In this document: one piece after another, positions 1 to 8,591 of the stretch | How the letters are laid out: the number at the start of each line of letters is the position of its first letter | How positions within the stretch are numbered: the stretch's first letter is position 1 | Source: Erysipelotrichia bacterium | GTDB lineage: Bacteria > Muiribacteriota > Ozemobacteria > Ozemobacterales > Ozemobacteraceae | NCBI GenBank assembly: GCA_009928855.1 | Contig: SABV01000002.1 | Span: 1-45,190 of the forward strand | DNA length: 45,190 nucleotides | Direction: 5' to 3' | Notes under the pieces: model-generated | Seen by the model: the letters and a program-made list of their open reading frames with translations, nothing else | What the model was told of the DNA's origin: nothing | The model's database searches: none | Position numbers and translations under genes: made by a program

Positions 1-1
1 A

Positions 2-2629
2 TTGTCAGACTGGGCCTTAAAACAGGAGACCGACTGGACATACCTGTTACTCTTCTTTACTCAGATTAAAAACATGCTCCCAGGATCTATAAACAACCTC
101 CTGCGCATCGCCGGAATCATAATTTCCTCGATACTGGCCGCTCAACCGTGGTTTATTGCCACGGGCTCAGAAGATCCATTTTTGTTAAGTGGCTGGGCAA
201 TATTAGCGGGCGGTTCACTTTCAGCCTGCATTCTCTCGGTAATTTTCTTGTTTTTCAGACCCCGCCAAGGGCAGATACCCTTTGCCGGGGCTTTTTTGCT
301 TTTATTTTTTGCAATTACGGTTTCGACGCTGGCCTCTAATTTTTTGACTAGTCTGAGAACATCGATCATGCTGGTGACACTGATGATATCGGTCATCTTC
401 TTAAGACTTTCGAGGCAACAGTCAGACAACCTTATTGTTGCTTCAATGATTTCTCTCAGCGGCTTTATGATGGCGATTTACGGCATAGCACAGTTTTTTG
501 GGCATGATATTCTGATTTGGAATTCGGATTATTCGATGGTCGGAACCTTTTCTAACCCAGCTTACTACGCAATTTTTCTCGCAGTTACAACGGTTATCAC
601 ACTGGGACTGACTCGTGAAAGTGCCCTAAAAAAGGGATCAGGCGGCAACATGATATGGCTTATGCTGCTGACTCAGATTCTGGCGCTTTTTCTCTGTAAT
701 CGCACGGGAGTTACGCTGTGTTTTATAGTTGCCCTTACATTATATTTTAGCAAACACTGGGAGATCAGACCAGGTCGGTTTTTAAGAAAATCGCCTTTTA
801 TCGCCGGTCTTATACTCGCGCTGGTTTTGACTATTTTTCACGGCATCGTCTATTATTCGACAACCCATTATCCATGGGAAACCCTGCAAAATTCACCATA
901 CGGATACTTCCCCATTGTTTCCCGGCTCATATTGTGGCAAATGGGCTATGCAATTTTTGCAGAACACCCCCTGTATGGCCTCGGAGCCGGCGCAATACCT
1001 TATCTTATGCCGTCACAACGGCCACCGCTTGGTTCTGCCCTGGGAATAAAAACATTCAACGACGACCCTCACTCGGCAGCGATAACTATTCTTGCAGAAA
1101 CTGGATTTATGGGTTTAATCGCGATATGCAGCATTATTGCAGTCGCTTACGGTTGCTTTGCCCGGCAAAGGTTTAAAAACCAGAAAGAATGCGACAATAT
1201 CGAAGTAACTGAGCAGTTTTCGGCATCGGCGACGACAGATTCAGATCAGCCCGAATCCAGCCCGAATAACCCGATACAATGGAATGCTACGGGCGTAACG
1301 GCACTTATCATAGCGCTGGCCCACCAGGCCGGCTTTATAAACAATTCTGAATTTCTTTACTTGATGCCACTGCTGATAGCGGTGTTTGGTATTCACAATT
1401 TTTTTAACAACCTGCAAAGCAGCCACCCGTCACACTGTTCTCCTGATCTGCCCAAAAGCACTATGATTGCCCTGCTGACCTTTATCGTCTACAGTCTTTT
1501 CAACAGCATCTTTGCGACCCTGCCCCTGCTGGGTTTCATGGCACTCATATTCAGCCTGCACTTTTCTGCCTGCCAACGCGACATTGTCTGGAAGCGGAAA
1601 TTCAGTTATATTTCTATAATTTTCATAAGTTTTCCCGCTTTTTACGTCTTTGCAGGATATAATCTGCAGATCGCCTACCACCAGGAACAGATAAATCTAG
1701 CTTCAGGCGAGAAGCTGATGAAATCAGGCTGTTTTGCAGAGAGTCAACTTGCTTTTGAGCAGGCTATCCAGGCAAATTTTCAATCTCTAAAAGCTCATTA
1801 CGGGCTGGCGATAAGTCTTAAGAAACAAAATCGTCTGGACGAGTCCCAGGAAGTCTTAAAAAGACTTGATTCGATGGTTCCAAATGCCTTCAGTGCTAAT
1901 TATGAGCTCGCGCAACTTCTGCTCGAGCGCAAACAAATTCTTGAGGCGCATCGTTATGCCCTTAGAAATCTTCAATGGGACCAAGCTCCCAGAGCATACG
2001 AACTGTTGGGCAAAATCCTTCTACTAGAGGGTAAACAGAGAGAAGCTGAGAACATTTTTTCTGAAGGCCTTTTGCTGATACCGGCCAACCAAAATGAAAA
2101 AAATGCGGCCGACATGATCAGACTTAGCCTAGCGGCCATAGCTGCCAACCGCGGAGATTTTTTTAATTGCGAAAAAATGCTGCAGGCCCTTTCTTCGCAA
2201 GCGAGAGAAAATGCCGATGCCATGTATCTTAACGGGCTCATTCTCTCACGACAAAAAGAGCACACAAAAGCCCTGGAAGCCTTTGAAAAGGCTCTGGAGC
2301 AATATCCTCAAAACCCCAGATTCATGAATGCGGTTGGATATATTCTTACCGAAAAAGGCGAAGACCTTGAAAGGGCACAAAATCTTCTTGAATCGGCATA
2401 TCAGAGCCTGAAACAACCTGACCCGCCGAATCTGTCAGACTTACTCATGGTTGCCCACAGTCTTGGCAAGCTCTATTGGAAACAGGGCAAGTTTGAAGAA
2501 GCCGGCAAACTCATGGAAATCGCCTACGAACAATGCCCTGACGAATGGGCCACTCTCAGGCAGGACAGGCTTGCCGACCTGCAGGAATTTTATCGAACGA
2601 CAGGAAAATCGCAGGAACCAGAGCGATGA
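2..2629 (+). CDS. O-antigen ligase/polymerase-like membrane protein with C-terminal TPR repeats (5' end uncertain)
   Basis: Polytopic inner-membrane protein of the Wzy/WaaL (O-antigen ligase) type. Hydrophobic segments fill roughly residues 30-560. The typical late loop is present: a Gly-rich stretch near residue 325 (EHPLYGLGAG) and then PHSAAITILAETGFMGL near 355-375, resembling the conserved H-x(6)-AETG motif of Wzy_C proteins. From about residue 570 to 860 the chain is soluble and made of TPR repeats, an arrangement known in bacterial ligases that glycosylate proteins or build surface glycans. The frame is open to the window edge. A TTG at base 2 or an ATG at base 74 could be the start, and the gene may begin upstream. 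Its stop overlaps the start of the next kinase gene by ATGA, so the two are probably co-translated. The exact substrate cannot be told from sequence. Confidence 0.75.
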   Translation: MSDWALKQETDWTYLLLFFTQIKNMLPGSINNLLRIAGIIISSILAAQPWFIATGSEDPFLLSGWAILAGGSLSACILSVIFLFFRPRQGQIPFAGAFLLLFFAITVSTLASNFLTSLRTSIMLVTLMISVIFLRLSRQQSDNLIVASMISLSGFMMAIYGIAQFFGHDILIWNSDYSMVGTFSNPAYYAIFLAVTTVITLGLTRESALKKGSGGNMIWLMLLTQILALFLCNRTGVTLCFIVALTLYFSKHWEIRPGRFLRKSPFIAGLILALVLTIFHGIVYYSTTHYPWETLQNSPYGYFPIVSRLILWQMGYAIFAEHPLYGLGAGAIPYLMPSQRPPLGSALGIKTFNDDPHSAAITILAETGFMGLIAICSIIAVAYGCFARQRFKNQKECDNIEVTEQFSASATTDSDQPESSPNNPIQWNATGVTALIIALAHQAGFINNSEFLYLMPLLIAVFGIHNFFNNLQSSHPSHCSPDLPKSTMIALLTFIVYSLFNSIFATLPLLGFMALIFSLHFSACQRDIVWKRKFSYISIIFISFPAFYVFAGYNLQIAYHQEQINLASGEKLMKSGCFAESQLAFEQAIQANFQSLKAHYGLAISLKKQNRLDESQEVLKRLDSMVPNAFSANYELAQLLLERKQILEAHRYALRNLQWDQAPRAYELLGKILLLEGKQREAENIFSEGLLLIPANQNEKNAADMIRLSLAAIAANRGDFFNCEKMLQALSSQARENADAMYLNGLILSRQKEHTKALEAFEKALEQYPQNPRFMNAVGYILTEKGEDLERAQNLLESAYQSLKQPDPPNLSDLLMVAHSLGKLYWKQGKFEEAGKLMEIAYEQCPDEWATLRQDRLADLQEFYRTTGKSQEPER

Positions 2630-3915
2630 TAAGCGGCACGACCTCAGGGATAATCCTGTCCATAATTGTTCTGACGATCGTAATTGCAATTTCTCAGATA
2701 TTCGGAACGCAAAACGGCAATTTTAAGAAACAGGCGGACCGGCAATCTGGCGATTTTCTTGCTGACTTCAATTTTTTTACAAAATCAGAGTTTCCGATGG
2801 TGATTCTGACTCGGAACCTTATCATCAGGGCTGTAAATGAAAGCTTTCTGCAGTTGTTTCCAAAGGCGAAACCTTGTGAAAGTTTTCAACCATTCATGGA
2901 TATTGAGCCGTTGTCTTTAAGCAATCTTCTCAGAGAGCGACTTAATGAGATTAAATCGCAGGGCACATTTCCAGAACAGCCTGTTTTTATTGGCATAAAC
3001 CTGGACATACTCGTCTCCCCAGAATTTGGCAAGATTGCCTCTTGCCAGAAGTCTTCAGCATATTATGTTCTGATACGGACATTCGGCGATCTTCCTGCAA
3101 CAGAACCGCTGCTTGCTTTGAGTCTTATCGATGTATCATTCACCTATCCGATAACTCGTGAGCTTATACATAAAATAACCGAAAAAGAAAGTGACCTGAA
3201 AAAAATAGAAGAAATTGATCGCCTTAAGTCTGAATTTCTTGGCACACTCAGTCATGAGCTAAAAACGCCTCTTGTCTCTATCAGGGGCTACCTGGATCTT
3301 ATGCAAAGCGGCAAACTTGGGCCTCTGAGTGAAAAGCAGGAAAAGGCGCTGCGTGTGTCGTTAAAAAACACCTCACACCTCAATTCGTTAATCTCTTCAA
3401 TGCTGAATTTTGCCCGCATGGAAGCCGGGAAACTTAAATTCGATTTAGCAAATCAGAAGTTGCAACCACACATAAACGATATCATCGACTCTCTGCGTCC
3501 CATGGCAGATAACCGCAACATCAGTATAGTAAGCGAACTGGAAGAGGGTCTGCCCGCCGTTTTAATCGATGCGGCGCTGATCCACCAGGTATTTTCGAAC
3601 CTGCTTGAAAATGCCCTCAAGTTTTCGCCATCAGGCTCGCAAATTATTATAGCAGCCAGGGTTGAGGGCAACGCAGTCAAGGTTTCAGTAAAAGACCAGG
3701 GCTGTGGCATTCCGGCAGACAAGATCGGCCTGATCAAAACTCCATTTTATCAGGTAGACAAGTCAGACACTCGACCAACCAGTGGGCTTGGTTTAGGTCT
3801 GGCCATTTCGGAAAAGATTCTTACAGGCCATGGTACGACGCTTCTGATAGAGTCAGAGGAATATCACGGCACTGTTTGTAGCTTTATGCTAAAAATTGCT
3901 ACAACAAAAATTTGA
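2626..3915 (+). CDS. Membrane-anchored sensor histidine kinase (PAS-like, HisKA, HATPase_c)
   Basis: The ATG at 2626 overlaps the stop of the upstream gene (ATGA), which decides the start over an earlier in-frame ATG at 2545 that would lie deep inside that gene. The protein has 429 residues. One N-terminal membrane helix lies at about residues 7-27, followed by a PAS-like region near 50-170 (VILTRNLIIRAVNESFL). The H-box has phospho-acceptor His210 in LGTLSHELKTPL. The N-box is NLLENALKFSPSG, the G1 box VKDQGCGIP and the G2 box TSGLGLGLAI. It should autophosphorylate and pass phosphate to a response regulator. No regulator follows in this operon. The convergent NtrC-like regulator (3924-5333) is on the other strand and more likely pairs with the kinase next to it. 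The coupling to the ligase gene suggests control of cell-surface synthesis, which is inference. Confidence 0.88.
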   Translation: MISGTTSGIILSIIVLTIVIAISQIFGTQNGNFKKQADRQSGDFLADFNFFTKSEFPMVILTRNLIIRAVNESFLQLFPKAKPCESFQPFMDIEPLSLSNLLRERLNEIKSQGTFPEQPVFIGINLDILVSPEFGKIASCQKSSAYYVLIRTFGDLPATEPLLALSLIDVSFTYPITRELIHKITEKESDLKKIEEIDRLKSEFLGTLSHELKTPLVSIRGYLDLMQSGKLGPLSEKQEKALRVSLKNTSHLNSLISSMLNFARMEAGKLKFDLANQKLQPHINDIIDSLRPMADNRNISIVSELEEGLPAVLIDAALIHQVFSNLLENALKFSPSGSQIIIAARVEGNAVKVSVKDQGCGIPADKIGLIKTPFYQVDKSDTRPTSGLGLGLAISEKILTGHGTTLLIESEEYHGTVCSFMLKIATTKI

Positions 3916-3923
3916 TTTGCCAA

Positions 3924-5333
3924 CTATTCTTTGGCAATATTCAGCTCTTTCAGCTTCAAATAAAGATTTTTTCGATGCATTCCGGCAATTCTGGCGGCCT
4001 CAGACATGTTGCCGGATGTTTTTTCGAGCAAACCCTCGAAGTATTTTCTTTCAAATGTTTTTAGAAGAACGTCTTTGGCCTCTTTGTATTGCATAGCCAT
4101 GAGACCCTCTTCAATAAACTTTTCGTTCGCAAGCTTCGCGCGCATTTGAAAGCGGCTTGAATCGGCCTGAAAGACATCTTCATCCTCAAGAATAATGACT
4201 TTCTCAATAAGATTCTGCAATTCGCGCACATTACCGGGCCAGTTATACTGCATAAGGCGTCCCATAAAGTGATCAGAAAACGAATTGAATTTGCGATTCA
4301 ACTTTTCGCAATACTTTCTCGAGAAGAACTCGACAATGGCCGGAATATCGCCCAGACGCTCGCGTAACGGAGGAAGATGAATATTTATAACGTTCAGACG
4401 GTAAAAAAGATCTTCTCTGAAATTTCCCACGTCAATTCCCTTGATCAGATCACGGTTTGTTGCCGTTATGACACGCGTATCAACGCTGATAGTCTGATTG
4501 CCACCAATACGTTCAAACTCCCGTTCCTGAAGAATTCGCAATATCTTGGTCTGTGTCGCCATGCTCATTTCACCGATTTCATCCAGAAAAATGGTTCCAG
4601 AATCAGCGATCTCGAACTTTCCAAGACGCCTGTTGATGGCACCCGTAAAAGCACCGCGTTCATAGCCGAAAAGTTCGCTTTCGATAAGGTTTTCAGGCAA
4701 TGCAGCGCAGTTAACCCTTATAAAAGGCTTGTTTTTGCGCGGGCTTAAACTGTGCAGGGCATTGGCAACAAGTTCCTTGCCTGTCCCTGATTCGCCGGTA
4801 ATCAGCACTGTAACGTCGTTTGGGCCAACTCTTTCGATAAGATCATAAACTTTTTGCATGCACTCACTTGAGCCAATGATTGTAGCAAGACCTTCGCGCT
4901 GGTGCAGTTGCTCTCTGAGCAGCTGATTTTCGACTCTCAGTCTGGATTTTTCAATTGCACGGCGGACGGTTAATCTTAACTCATCATTAGAAAAGGGTTT
5001 TGGCAGATAATCATAAGCCCCTTTTTTCATGGCATCAACAGCGAGAGCCTCAGAGCCATAAGCCGTAATCATTATCACCAAAAGATCAGGAAACTTGCCG
5101 ATCAGTTTTTCAAGCAGTACCAGGCCTGAATCGCCGGGCATGGTCATGTCTGTTATCACCAGGTCAAAACAGGCATCCAGAGAAAGGGCATAGGCCTCTT
5201 CTGCACATAAAGCACGAGTTACCGCGTATCCTTCCGGCTTAAGAATAGCCTCCAGGGTGTATAACACCGATTCTTCATCGTCAACGATCAAAACAGACGG
5301 GACTCTGCCATTTTTATCAGCTATTCTGGGCAT
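3924..5333 (-). CDS. NtrC-family sigma-54-dependent response regulator
   Basis: Three-domain activator of 469 residues. The receiver domain has acidic pair Asp18/Asp19, phospho-acceptor Asp62 (VITDMTMPG) and Lys112 in LPKPF. The AAA+ domain has Walker A GESGTGKE (about 180-187) and the sigma-54-contacting GAFTGA loop at 227-232. A Fis-type helix-turn-helix lies at the C-terminus (SEAARIAGMHRKNLYLKLKEL). I chose the ATG at 5333 because GGAG lies about ten bases upstream. An in-frame ATG at 5390 would add an unconserved tail. The start overlaps the 3' end of the upstream kinase gene (5317-7569) by 17 bases, so the pair is an NtrB/NtrC-like two-component system, the last two genes of a seven-gene operon. 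It should activate sigma-54 promoters, but no target is identifiable here. Confidence 0.95.
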   Translation of the reverse strand: MPRIADKNGRVPSVLIVDDEESVLYTLEAILKPEGYAVTRALCAEEAYALSLDACFDLVITDMTMPGDSGLVLLEKLIGKFPDLLVIMITAYGSEALAVDAMKKGAYDYLPKPFSNDELRLTVRRAIEKSRLRVENQLLREQLHQREGLATIIGSSECMQKVYDLIERVGPNDVTVLITGESGTGKELVANALHSLSPRKNKPFIRVNCAALPENLIESELFGYERGAFTGAINRRLGKFEIADSGTIFLDEIGEMSMATQTKILRILQEREFERIGGNQTISVDTRVITATNRDLIKGIDVGNFREDLFYRLNVINIHLPPLRERLGDIPAIVEFFSRKYCEKLNRKFNSFSDHFMGRLMQYNWPGNVRELQNLIEKVIILEDEDVFQADSSRFQMRAKLANEKFIEEGLMAMQYKEAKDVLLKTFERKYFEGLLEKTSGNMSEAARIAGMHRKNLYLKLKELNIAKE

Positions 5334-7569
5334 GTTTTTCTCCGATTGGCAGCAGAATTTTAAATTCTGTGTGCCCTTCTCTAGATTCAACCTCTATCTT
5401 ACCATTGTGCAAATCTATTACCTTACGGGTAATTGCAAGCCCCAGACCGGTTCCAGATACCCTGGTCGTAAAAAACGGCTCAAAAATTCTCGCCCTCATT
5501 TGTTCAGGGATTACCGGCCCATCGTTATAAACAACAATAATCACGCCCTCCGGGCTTTTTCGTATCTCAATGCCGGTGCAGCCACCACGCCCAATGGTCT
5601 GAAAAGAGTTGAGCAGAATATTCAACACTGCCTGCTTTATTTTTTCGGCATCAACAAATATTTTGCATGGCTCGTCAGGGAAATGGCGTTCAAGTTTTAT
5701 TTCGTTTTTCGCAGCTTCGTGTCGCACTAACAGAAGCAACTCATTGATAACTTCAACAAGATCTCTTTCTTTCAAATTTGCCACTTCAGGGCGTGCCAGG
5801 CCAAGAAGTTCGGTAACGACACGGTTAAGTCTCTGTACTTCGCCAAGAATTACGCCAACATGTTCTTTCAGATCGCCCTGCACCTCTTCGCCTATTATTT
5901 CAACAAGACTGCTGATTGCGACAAGAGGATTTCTTATTTCGTGGGCTACTGACGCCGCCAGACGCCCCAATACCGCCCATTTTTCTGATTCAAGCATCTG
6001 CTGCTCGATCTTTTTCTGTTCTGTTACGTCTAAAAGCACGATAATACAGCCATTTATTTCACTTTCAGAAAATAACGGCATAATATTCAGGGCGATTTTA
6101 GTAAGGTTTTCACCGCAAAAACAGTCTAAAATCCTATGAACTCTGTATTCCGCAGATTTTTCGGAAGCAACTGTTGAATTAAAAACCGTAACTTCATTAA
6201 AAAAAACAGAAGCAAAAACGCGATCACTTATTCGGCTGCAAAGATCGTTAAATGAAGAAGTATACAGATCAAATCCGGAAACTCCGACGATATTGAAAAA
6301 ATTTTCGTTTGCAACAATGAATTTTGATCTGCGGTCAACAGTCGCCAGACCAGAATTAATGCTGCTCATAATGTTTTTCAAATGCTGGTTCCAGTCGGCC
6401 AGCTCCTCATACAGTTTTGCATTTCTGATTTGTGAAGCAATTACCGGGGCTATTGTTTCCAGAAAACGGCGGATTCCTTCAGAATAGCCAGCAACATCGT
6501 TTTTGGCCAGAAACAACACACCGTTGGTCTTATTTCCGGCAAGCAGCGGAAGAAATATCGCACTTAAAGAGTGGCTGCTGAATTCTACAACCATGCCATC
6601 AATAAAACATTTATTGACGGCATTTTCGAATTCATGCAGTTCTATTCCGGCGGGAAGGGCCAAATCAGTTGCCATCATCAATTTAAGAGTATGCTTATCC
6701 TGAAAAATTATCTGCCCATAGGAGCTGAACGAAAGTGTCTGTGCCTTTTCCAGAAATTTTTCCAGAATCACCTTGAATTCCACATTCAAACTCATTTTTC
6801 TCATCAACTCATAAATTTCCCATAGTTCCTGTAGTTTTTCATCAATCAAGCGGTTTCGCTGCAGGTTTTCTTTAAAGGTTTCCTGAACCGTCAGTGCCAT
6901 TCGATTGAATGAACAGGCAAGGTCTTTGAGTTCTCCGACTTCTCGAGGGTCAACACGCACAGAATAATCACCGTTACCAAAATCTTCGACAGCACTCATA
7001 AGGTTATACAAAGATGCAAGCAGAGATCTTGACGCCATCATGGCAACCGAGACCCCAACGATAAAACTGATCAACAGCATCGATAAAAAGTCGCTTACAG
7101 AAGTCCTGTTTTGTAAGTGACTAAACGACGGAATACCAACGCCGATCGCTCCACAACGCTGCCCATCGACAATAATCGGCACAAAAACTTCCCTGACAGT
7201 GTTGCCAAAACCAGTCCGGACATCAAATCTTTTTAAACCTTCAATGTCGGGGAAACCTTCTGGAGGTATTCTGGCCTCATCACCCCATAGATGCCACCAG
7301 TTTGCATCGTATATGGTCAAAAAAAGCTCTGCTGCCATGCCTGCACGGTTTTGCATAATGTGGTCAAGCTGTTCAGTATTGCCATCACGGAAAAAAATTT
7401 GAGATGGTTTCTCGAGGGCACCAACTATAGAAATAGCAATTTGCAAAGCTTCCTGGGTGATATAAATATTTTCACGGGAAAACCCGACAATGGCAAAAAA
7501 GCCGTTAGTAATCAGTATAAGCGTTACAAAAAGAAAAATCAGTTTTCCCTGGAGGCTGTGTGGCAACAT
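5317..7569 (-). CDS. Transmembrane sensor histidine kinase (extracytoplasmic sensor, HAMP, GAF, PAS, HisKA, HATPase_c)
   Basis: A 750-residue kinase. TM1 is about 9-29, an extracytoplasmic sensor about 30-160, TM2 about 161-181 and HAMP about 182-232. A GAF-like domain lies at about 250-385 and a PAS domain at about 395-520. The H-box carries His543 in AASVAHEIRNPLV, and the ATPase domain has NILLNSFQTIG and the G2 motif GTGLGLAI. The H-box type matches NtrB/AtoS/ZraS-like kinases that pair with NtrC-type regulators. The overlapping downstream gene is exactly such a regulator, so partnership is very likely. A start-proximal AGGGG precedes the ATG at 7569. It lies 11 bases downstream of the DegS-like kinase gene, so two kinases sit in one operon with one obvious regulator. 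The ligand is unknown. Confidence 0.92.
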   Translation of the reverse strand: MLPHSLQGKLIFLFVTLILITNGFFAIVGFSRENIYITQEALQIAISIVGALEKPSQIFFRDGNTEQLDHIMQNRAGMAAELFLTIYDANWWHLWGDEARIPPEGFPDIEGLKRFDVRTGFGNTVREVFVPIIVDGQRCGAIGVGIPSFSHLQNRTSVSDFLSMLLISFIVGVSVAMMASRSLLASLYNLMSAVEDFGNGDYSVRVDPREVGELKDLACSFNRMALTVQETFKENLQRNRLIDEKLQELWEIYELMRKMSLNVEFKVILEKFLEKAQTLSFSSYGQIIFQDKHTLKLMMATDLALPAGIELHEFENAVNKCFIDGMVVEFSSHSLSAIFLPLLAGNKTNGVLFLAKNDVAGYSEGIRRFLETIAPVIASQIRNAKLYEELADWNQHLKNIMSSINSGLATVDRRSKFIVANENFFNIVGVSGFDLYTSSFNDLCSRISDRVFASVFFNEVTVFNSTVASEKSAEYRVHRILDCFCGENLTKIALNIMPLFSESEINGCIIVLLDVTEQKKIEQQMLESEKWAVLGRLAASVAHEIRNPLVAISSLVEIIGEEVQGDLKEHVGVILGEVQRLNRVVTELLGLARPEVANLKERDLVEVINELLLLVRHEAAKNEIKLERHFPDEPCKIFVDAEKIKQAVLNILLNSFQTIGRGGCTGIEIRKSPEGVIIVVYNDGPVIPEQMRARIFEPFFTTRVSGTGLGLAITRKVIDLHNGKIEVESREGHTEFKILLPIGEKHAQNS

Positions 7570-7580
7570 TATTTTGTCCC

Positions 7581-8579
7581 CTATCTGAAGGGTATCCAGA
7601 AAGAGACAACCGTACCCGTTCCGGGGTCTGAAACAATCTGGAACTCGCCACCGGCAAGCCTCACGCGCTCTTCCATGCTTACCAGGCCAAGTTTTTTCAT
7701 TGAAGCATAATTTTTTCTGGTCGCTGAAACATCAAAACCATGACCATCATCTTTTATTGCTACAGAAAGACGATTTTTTCTCTCGTCGAATTTGAGAAAA
7801 ATATGAACAGACGAAGGCTCTGCGTGGCGGATCGCATTATTTGACGCTTCCTGAATCACTCTAAAAACGGCCAACTCACGATCTCCGCCAATAATGACTC
7901 TTTCGCCTTCGACGTCTACATATACAGGCACCCCGGTGCGCCCCTTAAAACCGTTTATAAACTGTTCAAGAGTAGGAATCAAGCCGAGATCATCAAGAGC
8001 CATGGGTCTCAAATCAAAAATATACCGGCGTATATCTTTAAGACTTCTGATAACCGACTCTTTCAGGTTTTTCAATTCTTCAACTATGGTCTGACTTACA
8101 TCAGGCTGCTCAAGACAATAATCTATGCGCATCGTAAGGCTCGCCAGGGTTTGAGCGGGCCCATCGTGAATTTCACGCGAAATTCTTTTGCGCTCTTCTT
8201 CCTGGGCAAGAATAATTCCATCTGCATGATTGCCGGTTGCATCGTCAACTTTCAAGATTGCATTAACCCGTCTGACAATGGACTCAGCCATAAAATCAAG
8301 ACGATTGCACGTCTGAAAAAGGATTTCGGGATTTTGCTGAAAAGCGTTACCCAAAGAAGATTTTAAATCGTTGAAAGCCGCTCTGGCTTTAAGCGAAATA
8401 TGAGGTGCCAAAGCAAAAGCAGTGACTACGATATTTTCAAGATCGTCCATTTTTGCAGCCAGGTTTTTGTGGTGCTCAACAGGTTTTTGGGCCTGGTCAA
8501 CAAGCTGATGAAACTGTGACAGTGATTTCTGAAACTCTTCCAATTCAAGTGAAAGGGCATCGAGAGACGATTTTGACAT
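7581..8579 (-). CDS. Cytosolic DegS/NarX-type (HisKA_3) sensor histidine kinase
   Basis: A 332-residue kinase without membrane helices. The first 110 residues are helical and probably coiled coil. The HisKA_3 dimerisation motif contains His138 in RKRISREIHDGPAQTL, as in DegS, LiaS and NarX. The ATPase domain has the N-box VIQEASNNAIRHAEP, DDGHGF, and a C-terminal MEERVRLAGGEF typical of this family. Kinases of this type normally act on NarL/FixJ-type regulators, none of which is in the window, so the partner must be elsewhere or the protein may influence the neighbouring NtrB/NtrC-like pair. It sits 12 bases after the large TPR gene and 11 bases before the membrane kinase gene, inside the seven-gene operon. 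Confidence 0.9.
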   Translation of the reverse strand: MSKSSLDALSLELEEFQKSLSQFHQLVDQAQKPVEHHKNLAAKMDDLENIVVTAFALAPHISLKARAAFNDLKSSLGNAFQQNPEILFQTCNRLDFMAESIVRRVNAILKVDDATGNHADGIILAQEEERKRISREIHDGPAQTLASLTMRIDYCLEQPDVSQTIVEELKNLKESVIRSLKDIRRYIFDLRPMALDDLGLIPTLEQFINGFKGRTGVPVYVDVEGERVIIGGDRELAVFRVIQEASNNAIRHAEPSSVHIFLKFDERKNRLSVAIKDDGHGFDVSATRKNYASMKKLGLVSMEERVRLAGGEFQIVSDPGTGTVVSFWIPFR

Positions 8580-8591
8580 GAATGGTGCCTT

